A stretch of DNA of 64,000 nucleotides, from positions 62,001-126,000 of the forward strand of contig NZ_JAPNLK010000002.1 of NCBI RefSeq assembly GCF_026627505.1, in the 5' to 3' direction. A program made the translations under genes and the position numbers. The notes beneath the pieces are model-generated. The model was not told the DNA's origin. It saw only the letters and a list, made by a program, of their open reading frames with translations, and did no database searches. The DNA comes from Streptomyces sp. H27-H5 (GTDB lineage Bacteria > Actinomycetota > Actinomycetes > Streptomycetales > Streptomycetaceae). Below are positions 8,570 through 17,336 of the stretch, piece after piece (position 1 is the first letter of the stretch; each line of letters begins with the position of its first letter).

Positions 8570-8632
8570 TTGACTGGCCCCGGATCGGGGTGAAGACTCC
8601 GTCAACAGAACGTTGAATTTCGCTCTGTGGAA
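8570..8632 (+). promoter_or_regulatory. probable allB promoter and downstream AllR-like operator
   Basis: TTGACT (8570-8575), a 17-base spacer and AAGACT (8593-8598) make a plausible promoter. The imperfect palindrome TTTCGCTCTGTGGAA (8618-8632) lies just past the expected start site and before the GGGGAGG of allB, where a bound repressor could act as a roadblock. Confidence 0.5.
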
Positions 8633-8650
8633 GTAGATGGGGAGGTTCCG

Positions 8651-9994
8651 GTGGCCGACGCGGCTGTGGAACTGGTACTGCGCTCGACGCGCGTCATCAC
8701 CCCCGAGGGGACGCGCGCCGCCTCGGTGGCCGTCGCCGGCGGGAAGATCACGGCCGTGTCCGAGTACGAGGCCGAGGTACCGGCCGGAGCCCGGCTGGAG
8801 GACTTCGGCGACGACGTCCTGCTCCCCGGCCTGGTCGACACCCACGTCCACGTGAACGACCCGGGCCGCACCGAGTGGGAGGGCTTCTGGACCGCCACCC
8901 GCGCGGCCGCCGCCGGAGGCATCACCACCCTCCTCGACATGCCGCTGAACTCCCTGCCGCCGACCACCACGGTCGACAACCTCCGCGTCAAGCAGGAGGT
9001 CGCCCGCGCCAAGGCGCACGTGGACATCGGCTTCTGGGGCGGCGCGCTGCCCGACAACGTCAAGGACCTGCGCCCGCTGCACGACGCCGGCGTCTACGGC
9101 TTCAAGTGCTTCCTGTCGCCCTCCGGCGTGGACGAGTTCCCCGAACTCGACCAGGAGCAACTGGCCACGTCCCTCGCGGAGATCACCGGCTTCGGCGGCC
9201 TGATGATCGTGCACGCCGAGGACCCGCACCACCTGGACTCCGCGCCGCAGACCCCCGGCCCGAAGTACGCCGACTTCCTCGCCTCCCGTCCGCGCGACGC
9301 CGAGAACACCGCCATCGGGAACCTGATCGCCCAGGCGAGGCGGCTGAACGCCCGCGTGCACGTCCTGCACCTGTCCTCCTCCGACGCGCTGCCGCTGATC
9401 GCCGCCGCCAAGGCCGAGGGCGTACGCGTCACCGTCGAGTCCTGCCCGCACTACCTCACCCTGACGGCCGAGGAAGTCCCGGACGGCGCCAGCGAGTTCA
9501 AGTGCTGCCCGCCCATCCGCGAGTCCGCCAACCAGGACCTCCTGTGGGACGCGCTCGCCGCCGGCACCATCGACTGCATCGTCTCCGACCACTCGCCCTC
9601 CACCGCGGACCTGAAGACGAACGACTTCGCCACCGCGTGGGGCGGCATCTCCTCCCTCCAGCTGGGACTCCCCGCAATCTGGACCGAGGCGCGCCGGCGC
9701 GGCCACACCCTGGAGGACGTCGTCCGCTGGATGTCCGCCGCCCCCGCCGCCCTCGCCGGACTGTCCGACAAGGGTGCGATCGAGGTCGGCCGCGACGCGG
9801 ACTTCGCCGTCCTGGCACCCGAAGAGACCTTCACCGTGGATCCCGCGGAACTGCACCACCGCAACCGGGTCACGGCGTACGCGGGCAAGACCCTGCACGG
9901 CGTCGTGAAGTCCACCTGGCTGCGCGGCACGCAGATCGCCGACCACGGCACCCCGAACGAGCCCACGGGCCGACTCCTCGAAAGGCAGAACTGA
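8651..9994 (+). CDS. allB: allantoinase
   Basis: Hydrolyses the hydantoin ring of allantoin to allantoate. The 447-residue amidohydrolase has the complete binuclear metal site: H65 and H67 in [19 protein letters not shown], the carboxylated lysine K152 in [12 protein letters not shown]188 in [10 protein letters not shown]240 region [12 protein letters not shown], and D313 in CIVSDHSPS. The motif [10 protein letters not shown] is specific to allantoinases within the dihydroorotase-like group. I chose the GTG at 8651, which has GGGGAGG six bases upstream; an earlier in-frame GTG falls inside the operator. Allantoicase follows with only two bases between stop and start, so the two are one operon under AllR. 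Confidence 0.95.
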   Translation: MADAAVELVLRSTRVITPEGTRAASVAVAGGKITAVSEYEAEVPAGARLEDFGDDVLLPGLVDTHVHVNDPGRTEWEGFWTATRAAAAGGITTLLDMPLNSLPPTTTVDNLRVKQEVARAKAHVDIGFWGGALPDNVKDLRPLHDAGVYGFKCFLSPSGVDEFPELDQEQLATSLAEITGFGGLMIVHAEDPHHLDSAPQTPGPKYADFLASRPRDAENTAIGNLIAQARRLNARVHVLHLSSSDALPLIAAAKAEGVRVTVESCPHYLTLTAEEVPDGASEFKCCPPIRESANQDLLWDALAAGTIDCIVSDHSPSTADLKTNDFATAWGGISSLQLGLPAIWTEARRRGHTLEDVVRWMSAAPAALAGLSDKGAIEVGRDADFAVLAPEETFTVDPAELHHRNRVTAYAGKTLHGVVKSTWLRGTQIADHGTPNEPTGRLLERQN

Positions 9995-9996
9995 CA

Positions 9997-11124
9997 GTGG
10001 CACAGCGTTCAACTGGACCGGCTTCCTTCACCGGCAACGCGAACCCGTACGGAGGCGGCGACCCGTACGCGGACTACCGCACCGCGGACTTCCCCTTCAC
10101 GCGGTACGCGAACCTCGCGGCCCGTGAACTGGGCGCCGGTGTCATCGAAGCCAACGACGAGTTCTTCGCCCAGCGCGAGAACCTGCTGATCTCCGAGGCC
10201 GCCCACTTCGACCCCGAGGACTTCGGGCACAAGGGCAAGGTCATGGACGGCTGGGAGACCCGCCGTCGCCGCGGCGTCTGCGCCACCCAGCCCTGGCCCA
10301 CCGCCGAGGACCACGACTGGGCGCTCGTACGCCTGGGCGCCCCCGGCGTCATCCGCGGCATCATCGTCGACACCGCCCACTTCCGCGGCAACATGCCGCA
10401 GGCCGTGTCGGTGCAGGGCGCCTCCGTCGCCGGCTCCCCGACGGTCGTGGAACTCCTCTCCGACGACGTCAAGTGGACGACCCTCGTCGAGCGCACCCCG
10501 GTCGGCGGCCACGCGGCCAACGGCTTCGAGGTGAACGTCGAGCAGCGCTTCACGCACCTGCGCGTCAACCAGCACCCCGACGGCGGCATCGCCCGCCTGC
10601 GGGTCCACGGCGAGGTCGTCACCGACCCGAAGTGGCTCGCCGCGCTGGGCACCTTCGACGTGGTCGCCCTGGAGAACGGCGGCTCGGTCGAGGACGCGTC
10701 CAACCGCTTCTACTCCCCGCCGACCAACACCATCAACCCGGGCCGCTCCCGCAAGATGGACGACGGCTGGGAGACCGCCCGCCGCCGTGACAACGGCAAC
10801 GACTGGATCCGCTACCAGCTCGTCGCCGACTCCGAGATCCGCGCCGTCGAGATCGACACCGCGTACCTCAAGGGCAACTCGGCCGGCTGGGCCTCGCTCT
10901 CGATCAAGTCGGGCGAGGAGGGCGAGTGGACGGAGTTCCTGCCGCGCACCCGCCTCCAGCCCGACACCAACCACCGCTTCGTGCTGGACGCCCCGGCGGT
11001 CGGCACCCACGTCCGGATCGACATCTTCCCGGACGGCGGCTTCTCCCGTCTGCGCCTGTACGGCTCGCTGACGGAGGCCGGCGCGGCCGCGCACGCCGCC
11101 CGCCACCAGGAGCTCGGCGGCTGA
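9997..11124 (+). CDS. alc: allantoicase
   Basis: Converts allantoate to ureidoglycolate and urea. The 375-residue protein is built of two repeated jelly-roll-like halves, visible as the duplicated motifs GKVMDGWETRRRR with IIVDTAHFRGN in the first half and RKMDDGWETARRR with VEIDTAYLKGN in the second, plus RVNQHPDGGIARLRVHG and RIDIFPDGGFSRLRLYG. This internal duplication is diagnostic of allantoicase. The start is the GTG at 9997, two bases after the allantoinase stop. Ureidoglycolate lyase is not in the window, so the next step to glyoxylate must be encoded elsewhere. Confidence 0.95.
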   Translation: MAQRSTGPASFTGNANPYGGGDPYADYRTADFPFTRYANLAARELGAGVIEANDEFFAQRENLLISEAAHFDPEDFGHKGKVMDGWETRRRRGVCATQPWPTAEDHDWALVRLGAPGVIRGIIVDTAHFRGNMPQAVSVQGASVAGSPTVVELLSDDVKWTTLVERTPVGGHAANGFEVNVEQRFTHLRVNQHPDGGIARLRVHGEVVTDPKWLAALGTFDVVALENGGSVEDASNRFYSPPTNTINPGRSRKMDDGWETARRRDNGNDWIRYQLVADSEIRAVEIDTAYLKGNSAGWASLSIKSGEEGEWTEFLPRTRLQPDTNHRFVLDAPAVGTHVRIDIFPDGGFSRLRLYGSLTEAGAAAHAARHQELGG

Positions 11125-11180
11125 CGCCGAACCCGTGACCGCCCCGGGGGCCGACACCCCCGGGGCCCGGTCGACCGCCC

Positions 11181-11212
11181 GACGGGGCGCACCACTTCAG
11201 GTGCGCCCCGTC
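11181..11212. terminator. terminator of the allantoin operon
   Basis: Perfect 13-base hairpin: GACGGGGCGCACC, loop ACTTCA, GGTGCGCCCCGTC. A second GC palindrome (CCCCGGGGGCC...CCCCCGGGG) lies just upstream. It can serve both converging genes. Confidence 0.8.
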
Positions 11213-11275
11213 GGCGTTCACCGGTCCGGTGGGTCGGCGTTCAGTCCGGTGGGTCGGCGTTCACCGGTCCGGTGC
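11210..11275. repeat. short tandem repeat, three copies
   Basis: GTCGGCGTTCACCGGTCCGGTGG at 11210-11232, a 20-base variant lacking ACC at 11233-11252, and a third 23-base copy at 11253-11275. It lies between the terminator and the stop codon of the SDR gene and looks like slippage-derived sequence. Confidence 0.7.
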
Positions 11276-11283
11276 GTCGGGCC

Positions 11284-12015
11284 CTACGCCGCGTGGCCTC
11301 CGTCCACCGAGAACTCGGCGCCCGTGACGTACGCGGCGTCCGACCCCGCGAGGAAGGACACCATGGCGGCCACCTCCGCCGCCGTGCCGAAGCGGCCGAG
11401 GGCCGTCATCGACGCCTGCGGGGCGGAGTAGGGGCCGTCGGCCGGGTTCATGTCGGTGTCCACCGGGCCGGGGTGCACGAGGTTCGCGGTGATCCCGCGC
11501 CCGCCGAGTTCCCTGGCGAGTGCCTTGGTCAGACCGGTCAGCGCGGCCTTGCTCATCGCGTACAGGGTGCCGCCGGGGCCCGGGACCCGCCGGGCGATGC
11601 AGCTGCCGATGGTGATGATCCGCCCGCCTGAGCCCATGCGGCCCGCCGCGGCCTGGGAGGTCAGGAAGACCCCGCGGACGTTCACCGCGAGGACGCGGTC
11701 CACGTCCGTGAGCGCGAGTGCGTCGAGCGGGCCGAGCACGCCCACGCCGGCGTTGTTGACCAGTACGTCGATCCGTCCGAGGTCCCGTACGGTCCGCTCC
11801 ACCGCCCCGGCGGCCTCCGCGGCGTCGCCCGAGTCGGCCCGTACGGCCAGGCCGCGTCGACCGAGGGCCTCGATCTTGCCGACGACCTCCGCCGCCGAGG
11901 TGGCGTCGTCGACGTAGGTGATCGCCACGTCGGCGCCGTCCTGCGCCAGGCGCAGGGCCGTGGCGGCCCCGATGCCGCGGCTGCCGCCCGTGACCAGTGC
12001 CACTGTGCCGTTCAT
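11284..12015 (-). CDS. short-chain dehydrogenase/reductase (FabG-like)
   Basis: A 243-residue classical SDR using NAD(P)H to interconvert a carbonyl and a hydroxyl. Cofactor loop TGGSRGIG at 9-16, NNAG at 87-90, catalytic S138, Y152 and K156 (GSCIARR, YAMSK), and a C-terminal VTGAEFSVDGGHAA. The ATG is preceded by GGGAGGAAGCAC. These features do not give the substrate; such genes are often annotated as 3-oxoacyl-ACP reductase. It stands alone, facing the allantoin operon. Confidence 0.9.
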   Translation of the reverse strand: MNGTVALVTGGSRGIGAATALRLAQDGADVAITYVDDATSAAEVVGKIEALGRRGLAVRADSGDAAEAAGAVERTVRDLGRIDVLVNNAGVGVLGPLDALALTDVDRVLAVNVRGVFLTSQAAAGRMGSGGRIITIGSCIARRVPGPGGTLYAMSKAALTGLTKALARELGGRGITANLVHPGPVDTDMNPADGPYSAPQASMTALGRFGTAAEVAAMVSFLAGSDAAYVTGAEFSVDGGHAA

Positions 12016-12220
12016 GTGCTTCCTCCCGTTGGCGTCCGGCCGTGTCCGTCCGGCCGTCTCGTTCCGTAAGTCGTTGCGGGTTCAATGAAACGGTCTGCGA
12101 GGGAACGGGGCCGGCGGGAATCGGACCTCGCGTTCACGCGCGCCGCACCGATGAGTTCCGGGCGGCCGGGAAGTCTGAACCCGTGAAGACGGACGGACCG
12201 CGGACAAGGAGCGCAGAGCC

Positions 12221-12835
12221 ATGGGCAAGCTGACCCTCACCACCTTCCTCAGCCTCGACGGTGTGATGCAGGGCCCCGGAGCACCGGAGGAGGACACCAG
12301 CGACGGCTTCCGGTACGGAGGCTGGACCGTGCCCTACGGCGACGAGGGCATGGGGGAGTTCGTGACGGAGGTCTTCGACCGCGCCGGGGCGTTCCTGCTC
12401 GGGCGTCGGACGTACGAGATCTTCGCCGGGCACTGGCCGCGGTACACCGACCCGGCCGACCCGATCGCGAGCCGGCTGAACGGACTGCCCAAGTACGTGC
12501 CCTCGGCCACCCTCAAGGAGCCCGCCTGGGCCGGGACCACGGTGCTCGACGGCGAGCACCTCCAGGCCGAGATCACGCGGATCAAGGACAAGCTGGAGGG
12601 GGAACTCCAGGTGCACGGCAGCGGCGCCCTCGCCCAGTGGCTGCTGGCACGGGACCTGGTCGACGAGCTTAACCTGCTGGTCTTCCCGGTGTTCCTGGGC
12701 GCCGGGCGCCGACTGTTCCCGATCGGGGGCCTGCCGACCGCCTGCGAGGTGGTCGACTCCCGCACCACCTCGACGGGCACGTCGATCCACACCTACCGCC
12801 CGGTGGGCCGGGCCCGCTTCGGCTCCTTCGCCTGA
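12221..12835 (+). CDS. dihydrofolate reductase-family protein (RibD C-terminal domain)
   Basis: A 204-residue NADPH-dependent reductase-fold protein. MGKLTLTTFLSLDGVMQGPG is the typical opening of the RibD C-terminal/YyaP-type group; LLGRRTYEIFAGHWP, LQVHGSGALAQWLL and ELNLLVFPVFLGAGRRLFP are its conserved strands. The length fits a single domain. The physiological substrate of this group is mostly unknown, and true folate reductase function is unlikely. The ATG at 12221 has ACAAGGAGCGC upstream. It is transcribed away from the SDR gene. Confidence 0.87.
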   Translation: MGKLTLTTFLSLDGVMQGPGAPEEDTSDGFRYGGWTVPYGDEGMGEFVTEVFDRAGAFLLGRRTYEIFAGHWPRYTDPADPIASRLNGLPKYVPSATLKEPAWAGTTVLDGEHLQAEITRIKDKLEGELQVHGSGALAQWLLARDLVDELNLLVFPVFLGAGRRLFPIGGLPTACEVVDSRTTSTGTSIHTYRPVGRARFGSFA

Positions 12836-12957
12836 CCGCCTGACCGCCGGCGGGGGGCCGGCAAACCGCTCGACCGGCGTGATCACGCCGGGTAGCGTGG
12901 TCACGCCCCCGTGCGAGCCACCGAAGTCTCCACCCGCCTCCTGCCGTTGGAGAACCG

Positions 12958-13872
12958 GTGTCCACCGTCGCCGCCCCCGCCCCCCTCGCCGCCCCCGGCC
13001 GAGCCTGGCTCGCCGATCTGCCGGTCCTGCTCGTCGCCGTCGTCTGGGGCGGCAGCTACCTCGCCGCCAAGGGGATCACCACCACGCACACCGTGATCGC
13101 GGTGCTCGTGCTGCGCTTCGCGCTCGTCCTGCCCGTCCTCGTCGTCGCCGGACTGCGGCGGCTGCGCGCACTGAACGCCGCCCAACTGCGCGGCGCGGGG
13201 CTGCTGGGCCTGGTACTCGGCGGGATCTTCCTGCTGGAGACCTACGGGGTGGTCCACACCTCGGCCACGAACGCCGGGCTGATCATCAGCCTGACCATGA
13301 TCTTCACCCCGCTCGCCGAGGCCGCCGTACGGCGCGTGCGCCCCTCGACCGGGTTCCTCGGTGCCGCCGCCGTGTCCGTCGCGGGCGTGGTGCTGCTCAC
13401 CCAGGGAGCCGGCTTCACCGCCCCGGGCCTCGGCGACCTGCTCATCCTCGGCGCGGCCCTCGCCCGGACCCTGCACGTCCTGCTGATGGCCCGGATCAAG
13501 GCCGTCCAGGACGCCGACCCGCTCTCCCTCACCACGGTCCAGCTCGGCGGCGCCGTCGCCGTGTTCGCCCTCCTCGCCCTGCTGCCCGGCAGCGGCGCGA
13601 ACCCCTGGGAGACCGCCGTCGCATTCGATTCCCGCCAGTGGGCGGGGCTGGTCTTCCTGGCCGTCTTCTGCACCCTCTTCGCCTTCTTCGTGCAGATGTG
13701 GGCCGTCCGCCGCACCTCGCCCTCCCGCGTCAGCCTGCTGCTGGGCACCGAACCCCTGTGGGCGGCCGCCGCCGGCATCGCGATCGCCGGCGAGCACCTC
13801 GGCGCCGTCGGTCTCGTCGGGGTCGCGCTGGTGCTCGGCGGCACCGCCTGGGGTCGGCGCGCCGCAGCCTGA
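12958..13872 (+). CDS. EamA/DMT-family transporter
   Basis: A 304-residue membrane protein with about ten hydrophobic helices in two EamA repeats. The first repeat carries VWGGSYLAAKGITTTH and RFALVLPVL; a HTSATNAGLIISLTMIFTPL segment marks the end of repeat one, and LLLGTEPLWAAAAGIAIAGE is the matching end of repeat two. Such proteins usually export amino acids, purines or other small metabolites. The GTG at 12958 follows TTGGAG. A possible -10 (TAGCGT) lies at 12893-12898. Neighbouring genes do not identify the substrate. Confidence 0.88.
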   Translation: MSTVAAPAPLAAPGRAWLADLPVLLVAVVWGGSYLAAKGITTTHTVIAVLVLRFALVLPVLVVAGLRRLRALNAAQLRGAGLLGLVLGGIFLLETYGVVHTSATNAGLIISLTMIFTPLAEAAVRRVRPSTGFLGAAAVSVAGVVLLTQGAGFTAPGLGDLLILGAALARTLHVLLMARIKAVQDADPLSLTTVQLGGAVAVFALLALLPGSGANPWETAVAFDSRQWAGLVFLAVFCTLFAFFVQMWAVRRTSPSRVSLLLGTEPLWAAAAGIAIAGEHLGAVGLVGVALVLGGTAWGRRAAA

Positions 13873-13914
13873 ACGAATGGCCGAAAGCCGCTCCTTGGAG
13901 GTCAACTACACGTC

Positions 13915-13920
13915 TAGGCT
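13915..13920 (+). promoter_or_regulatory. leaderless -10 element of the P450 gene
   Basis: TAGGCT, six bases, then the ATG at 13927; there is no ribosome binding site. The message probably starts at the initiation codon. Confidence 0.55.
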
Positions 13921-13926
13921 GACGAC

Positions 13927-15111
13927 ATGCCGGTTCTGGACCTCAGTACGATCGCCGAAGACTTCAACGAAAACCCGTACCCCCACTACGCGCGGCTGCG
14001 GGAGATCGCCCCGATCCACCGCGTCAAAGCGGTGGACGGGCAGGAAGTCTGGCTCGTCGTCGGTCACGACGAGGCCCGTCAGGCCCTCACCCACCCCGAC
14101 GTGTCCAAGAACTGGCTGACGTCGGGGCTCTACACCGACCGCGAGAAGACCGACGCCAGCGCCAACATGATGCGCGCCGACCCGCCCCACCACACCCGGC
14201 TGCGCCGGCTGGTCTCGCGGTCCTTCGCCCCCGGCCGGATCGAGACCCTGCGGCCCCGCATCCAGCAGATCGTCGACGGGCTCCTCGACGGCATGGCCGC
14301 CCTGCCCGAGCGCCGCGCCGACCTGATCGACGCCTTCGCCCGGCCGCTGCCCATGACGGTGATCTGTGAACTCCTCGGGATACCGGAGGACGCCCGGGGC
14401 CCCTTCCACGCGTGGGTCACCGAGATCGTCTCGCCGACCGGGGTGGAGGCCGAGAACACCGCCCTGCGCGCGATGACCGCGTACCTGGCCGAGCTGACCG
14501 ACGCCAAGCTCGCCGCACCGGGCGACGACCTGCTCAGCGACTGGACCACCAGCCGCGGCGAGGACGGCGACCGGCTCTCGCGCCAGGAGCTGGTCGCCAT
14601 GGCCTTCCTGATGATGATCGGCGGCCACGAGACCACCGTGCACCTGATCTCCAACGCGATGCGGGCCCTCTTCGCCCACCCCGACCAGCTCGCGGCCCTG
14701 CGCGCCGACCTCGACGGGCTCACCGACGGCGCCGTGGAGGAGGCCCTGCGCTACGACGGCCCGGTGGAGACGGCCACCTTCCGCTTCGCCCGCGCGGACC
14801 TGGAGATCGGCGGCGCCCTGATCGAGGCCGGCTCGCCCGTCCTGGTCTCCCTCGCCGGAGCCGACCGGGACCCCGCCCGCTTCGCGCATCCCGACACCTT
14901 CGACATCCGCCGCCCCGGACGCGGCGGCCACATCGCCTTCGGCCACGGCATCCATCACTGCGTCGGCGCCCCCCTGGGCCGACTGGAGGGCCGGATCGCG
15001 ATCCGCTCGATCCTGGAGCGCTTCCCCGACCTGGAGGAGGAGCCGATCGAGCACGCGTGGGTGCCCGGCATCCTGGTCCGCGGCGTCCTGAGCCACCCGG
15101 TGCGCTGGTAG
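13927..15111 (+). CDS. cytochrome P450
   Basis: A soluble class I bacterial P450 of 394 residues that inserts one oxygen atom into an organic substrate using a ferredoxin partner. Visible landmarks: DPPHHTRLRRLVSRSFAPGRI (C-helix), the oxygen-activating I-helix LMMIGGHETTVHLI, the ExxR pair in VEEALRYDG, and the heme loop FGHGIHHCVGAPLGRLEGR with thiolate C345. The overall pattern resembles the CYP105/107-type enzymes of Streptomyces. No ferredoxin gene is adjacent, so the redox partner is elsewhere. The substrate cannot be told. Confidence 0.93.
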   Translation: MPVLDLSTIAEDFNENPYPHYARLREIAPIHRVKAVDGQEVWLVVGHDEARQALTHPDVSKNWLTSGLYTDREKTDASANMMRADPPHHTRLRRLVSRSFAPGRIETLRPRIQQIVDGLLDGMAALPERRADLIDAFARPLPMTVICELLGIPEDARGPFHAWVTEIVSPTGVEAENTALRAMTAYLAELTDAKLAAPGDDLLSDWTTSRGEDGDRLSRQELVAMAFLMMIGGHETTVHLISNAMRALFAHPDQLAALRADLDGLTDGAVEEALRYDGPVETATFRFARADLEIGGALIEAGSPVLVSLAGADRDPARFAHPDTFDIRRPGRGGHIAFGHGIHHCVGAPLGRLEGRIAIRSILERFPDLEEEPIEHAWVPGILVRGVLSHPVRW

Positions 15112-15140
15112 CCGGCCGGGCGCCCGCGATGCCCCGCGGC

Positions 15141-16145
15141 TCACAGGTCCGGCAACTCCTCCAACCGCACCCGGCGCCGCTCCCGCCGGGACAGCTCACA
15201 GGCCTCCGCGATCCGGAGCGCGGCGAGCGCCTCGCGCCCGTCACACGGATTGGGGCCCTCGCCGCGCACCAGTCGCACGAAGGCCGCCAGCTCCGCCTCG
15301 TACGCGGGGGCGAACCGTTCCAGGAAGCCCGTCCACGGCTTGCTCGCCGCGGGCGGGCCGTGCGGCTCCGTCGAGGCGATCGGCGTACGGTCGTCCAGTC
15401 CCGCGGAGACCTGGTCCCGCTCCCCGGCGAGCTCCATCCGCACGTCGTACCCGGCGCCGTTGCAACGGGTGCCGGTGCTGCTGACCAGCGTCCCGTCGTC
15501 CAGGGTGAGGACGGCCACCGCCGTGTCGACGTCACCGGTCTCCCGGAACACGGACGGCCCCGCGTCCGATCCGGCCGCGTACACCTCCGTCACCTCGTGC
15601 CCGGTGACCCAGCGGACCATGTCGAAGTCGTGCACCAGGCAGTCCCGGTACAGCCCCCCGGAGCCGGCCAGGTAGGCCGCGGTCGGCGGCGTCGGATCGG
15701 CCGTCGTCGTCCGTACGGTGTGCAGCCGTCCCAGCGCACCCGAACGGACCAGCTCCCGCGCCGCCGCGTAGCCCTCGTCGAAGCGGCGCATGAACCCCAG
15801 CTGGAGCACCCCGCCCAGCGCCGTGACCTCGCGCAGCACGCCCAGGGTGCGGGTCAGGTCCGGTGCCACCGGCTTCTCGCAGAACACCGGCAGCCCGCCG
15901 CGCACCGCCCGGACGATCAGTTCGGCGTGCCCGTCGGTGGAGCAGCACACGACGACGGCGTCCACGCCCCAGGTGAAGACCTGCTCCACGGTGGGCGCGG
16001 CGGTCGCCCCCAGCCGGTCCGCGAGCCGCGCCGCCCGCGCGGGGTCGGCGTCGGCCAGCAGCAGCGAGCCGGCGTCCGGGTGGCGGGCCAGGGCGGCCGC
16101 GTGGAACGAGCCGATCCGGCCGGTTCCGATGAGCCCGATGCGCAT
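15141..16145 (-). CDS. Gfo/Idh/MocA-family dehydrogenase (inositol 2-dehydrogenase-like)
   Basis: A 334-residue NAD(P)-dependent sugar or polyol oxidoreductase. The Rossmann start MRIGLIGTGRIGSFHAAALA is followed by VFCEKPVAPDL (the EKP motif, lysine catalytic), LQLGFMRRFDEGY and GGLYRDCLVHDFDMVRWVTG, in which D and H complete the active site. These are the marks of myo-inositol 2-dehydrogenase-like members. It is divergent from a sugar ABC importer and ROK kinase, so it probably oxidises the imported sugar or cyclitol. Upstream on its strand TTGACA stands at a suitable distance for a -35; there is little room for a ribosome binding site, so it may be leaderless. Confidence 0.88.
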   Translation of the reverse strand: MRIGLIGTGRIGSFHAAALARHPDAGSLLLADADPARAARLADRLGATAAPTVEQVFTWGVDAVVVCCSTDGHAELIVRAVRGGLPVFCEKPVAPDLTRTLGVLREVTALGGVLQLGFMRRFDEGYAAARELVRSGALGRLHTVRTTTADPTPPTAAYLAGSGGLYRDCLVHDFDMVRWVTGHEVTEVYAAGSDAGPSVFRETGDVDTAVAVLTLDDGTLVSSTGTRCNGAGYDVRMELAGERDQVSAGLDDRTPIASTEPHGPPAASKPWTGFLERFAPAYEAELAAFVRLVRGEGPNPCDGREALAALRIAEACELSRRERRRVRLEELPDL

Positions 16146-16253
16146 GCACTCAACGTGACCCCGTATGGGGGACCTGTCAATCCGCCCGACGCCGCCCCGA
16201 TGGGCCCGCGTGGTCCACTGTGGCGGATACTGGGCGGCTGGAACCGGAATGGA

Positions 16254-16285
16254 CCGCTTTGACATCGATCCGCTTCGACATCCGA
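16254..16285. promoter_or_regulatory. tandem 16-base repeat upstream of the sugar importer
   Basis: CCGCTTTGACATCGAT (16254-16269) is followed directly by CCGCTTCGACATCCGA (16270-16285), 13 of 16 positions equal. It lies about 30 bases before the binding-protein gene in the divergent gap and is a candidate operator or activator site. Confidence 0.4.
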
Positions 16286-16316
16286 GAAGTGCACGACAAG
16301 GGAAGGGCGCGGCGAC

Positions 16317-17336
16317 GTGGCTAGGGTTCGGACAGGGGTGCGCGTCGTGGGCGCCGTGCTCGCGGCGGTACTGGGTGCCTCCCTCGCGGGGTGCAGCAGT
16401 ACGGGCGGCAAACGAGCCGAGGAACGGGCCAAGGCCGCCGAGGCCGGGCGACCCGCCGTGTCCACCCCGCGCTGGACCTTCGCGATGGTCACCCACGCCG
16501 GAGACGGCGACACCTTCTGGGACATCGTGCAGAAGGGTGCCAAGGAGGCCGCGGCGAAGGACAACATCAAGTTCGTCTACGCCCACGACGACCAGGCACA
16601 ACAGCAGGCCCAGTTCGTGCAGAACGCCATCGACCAGAAGGTCGACGGCATCATCGTGAGCCTGGCCAAGCCCGACGCCCTCAAGGACGTCGTCGCCAAG
16701 GCCGTCAAGGCAGGCATCCCGGTCGTCACGGTCAACTCCGGATCCGCCCAGTCCGCCGAGTACGGGGCCCTGACCCACATCGGCCAGGACGAGGAGATCG
16801 CCGGCGAGGCGGTCGGCACCGAGCTCGCCAAGCGCGGGAAGAAGAAGGCCGTCTGCGTCCTGCACGAACAGGGCAACGTCGGCCACGAGCAGCGCTGCGC
16901 CGGGGCGAAGAAGACCTTCGGCGAGTCCGGCGGGGTCATGGAGAACCTCTACGTCGAGGGCACCAACATGCCCTCCGTCCAGGCGTCCCTCCAGGCGAAG
17001 CTCCAAGCGGACCCCTCCGTCGACGCGATCGTCACCCTCGGCGCGCCCTTCGCCGCCACCGCCGTCAAGGCCAAGGACACGGCGGGCAGCAGGGCCGAGG
17101 TGGACACCTTCGACCTCAATGAGTCAGTGGCGAGGGACCTCAAGTCGGGCACCCTCGGCTTCGCCGTCGACCAGCAGCCCTACCTCCAGGGGTACGAGGC
17201 CGTCGACCTGCTCTGGCTCAACCTCTACAACGCGAACGTCCTCGGCGGCGGCCGTCCGGTCCTCACCGGACCGGCGATCGTCACCGGCGCCCAAGCGGCC
17301 GAGCTGGAGAAGTACATCAAGCGGGGCAGCCGATGA
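16317..17336 (+). CDS. sugar ABC transporter substrate-binding lipoprotein
   Basis: A 339-residue periplasmic-binding-protein type I (RbsB-like) lipoprotein. The signal peptide ends in the lipobox LAGC with the lipidated C26. The mature part has [71 protein letters not shown] and [24 protein letters not shown], all typical of ribose/inositol-type binders. The GTG at 17 bases after GGAAGG spacing is acceptable. It is the first gene of a coupled importer operon; its product captures the sugar outside the membrane. Confidence 0.92.
   Translation: MARVRTGVRVVGAVLAAVLGASLAGCSSTGGKRAEERAKAAEAGRPAVSTPRWTFAMVTHAGDGDTFWDIVQKGAKEAAAKDNIKFVYAHDDQAQQQAQFVQNAIDQKVDGIIVSLAKPDALKDVVAKAVKAGIPVVTVNSGSAQSAEYGALTHIGQDEEIAGEAVGTELAKRGKKKAVCVLHEQGNVGHEQRCAGAKKTFGESGGVMENLYVEGTNMPSVQASLQAKLQADPSVDAIVTLGAPFAATAVKAKDTAGSRAEVDTFDLNESVARDLKSGTLGFAVDQQPYLQGYEAVDLLWLNLYNANVLGGGRPVLTGPAIVTGAQAAELEKYIKRGSR

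Noticed and set aside
11210..11275. Short tandem units considered as a CRISPR-like array
   Set aside because: There are no spacers; the copies abut and vary in length by slippage, and no cas gene is near.
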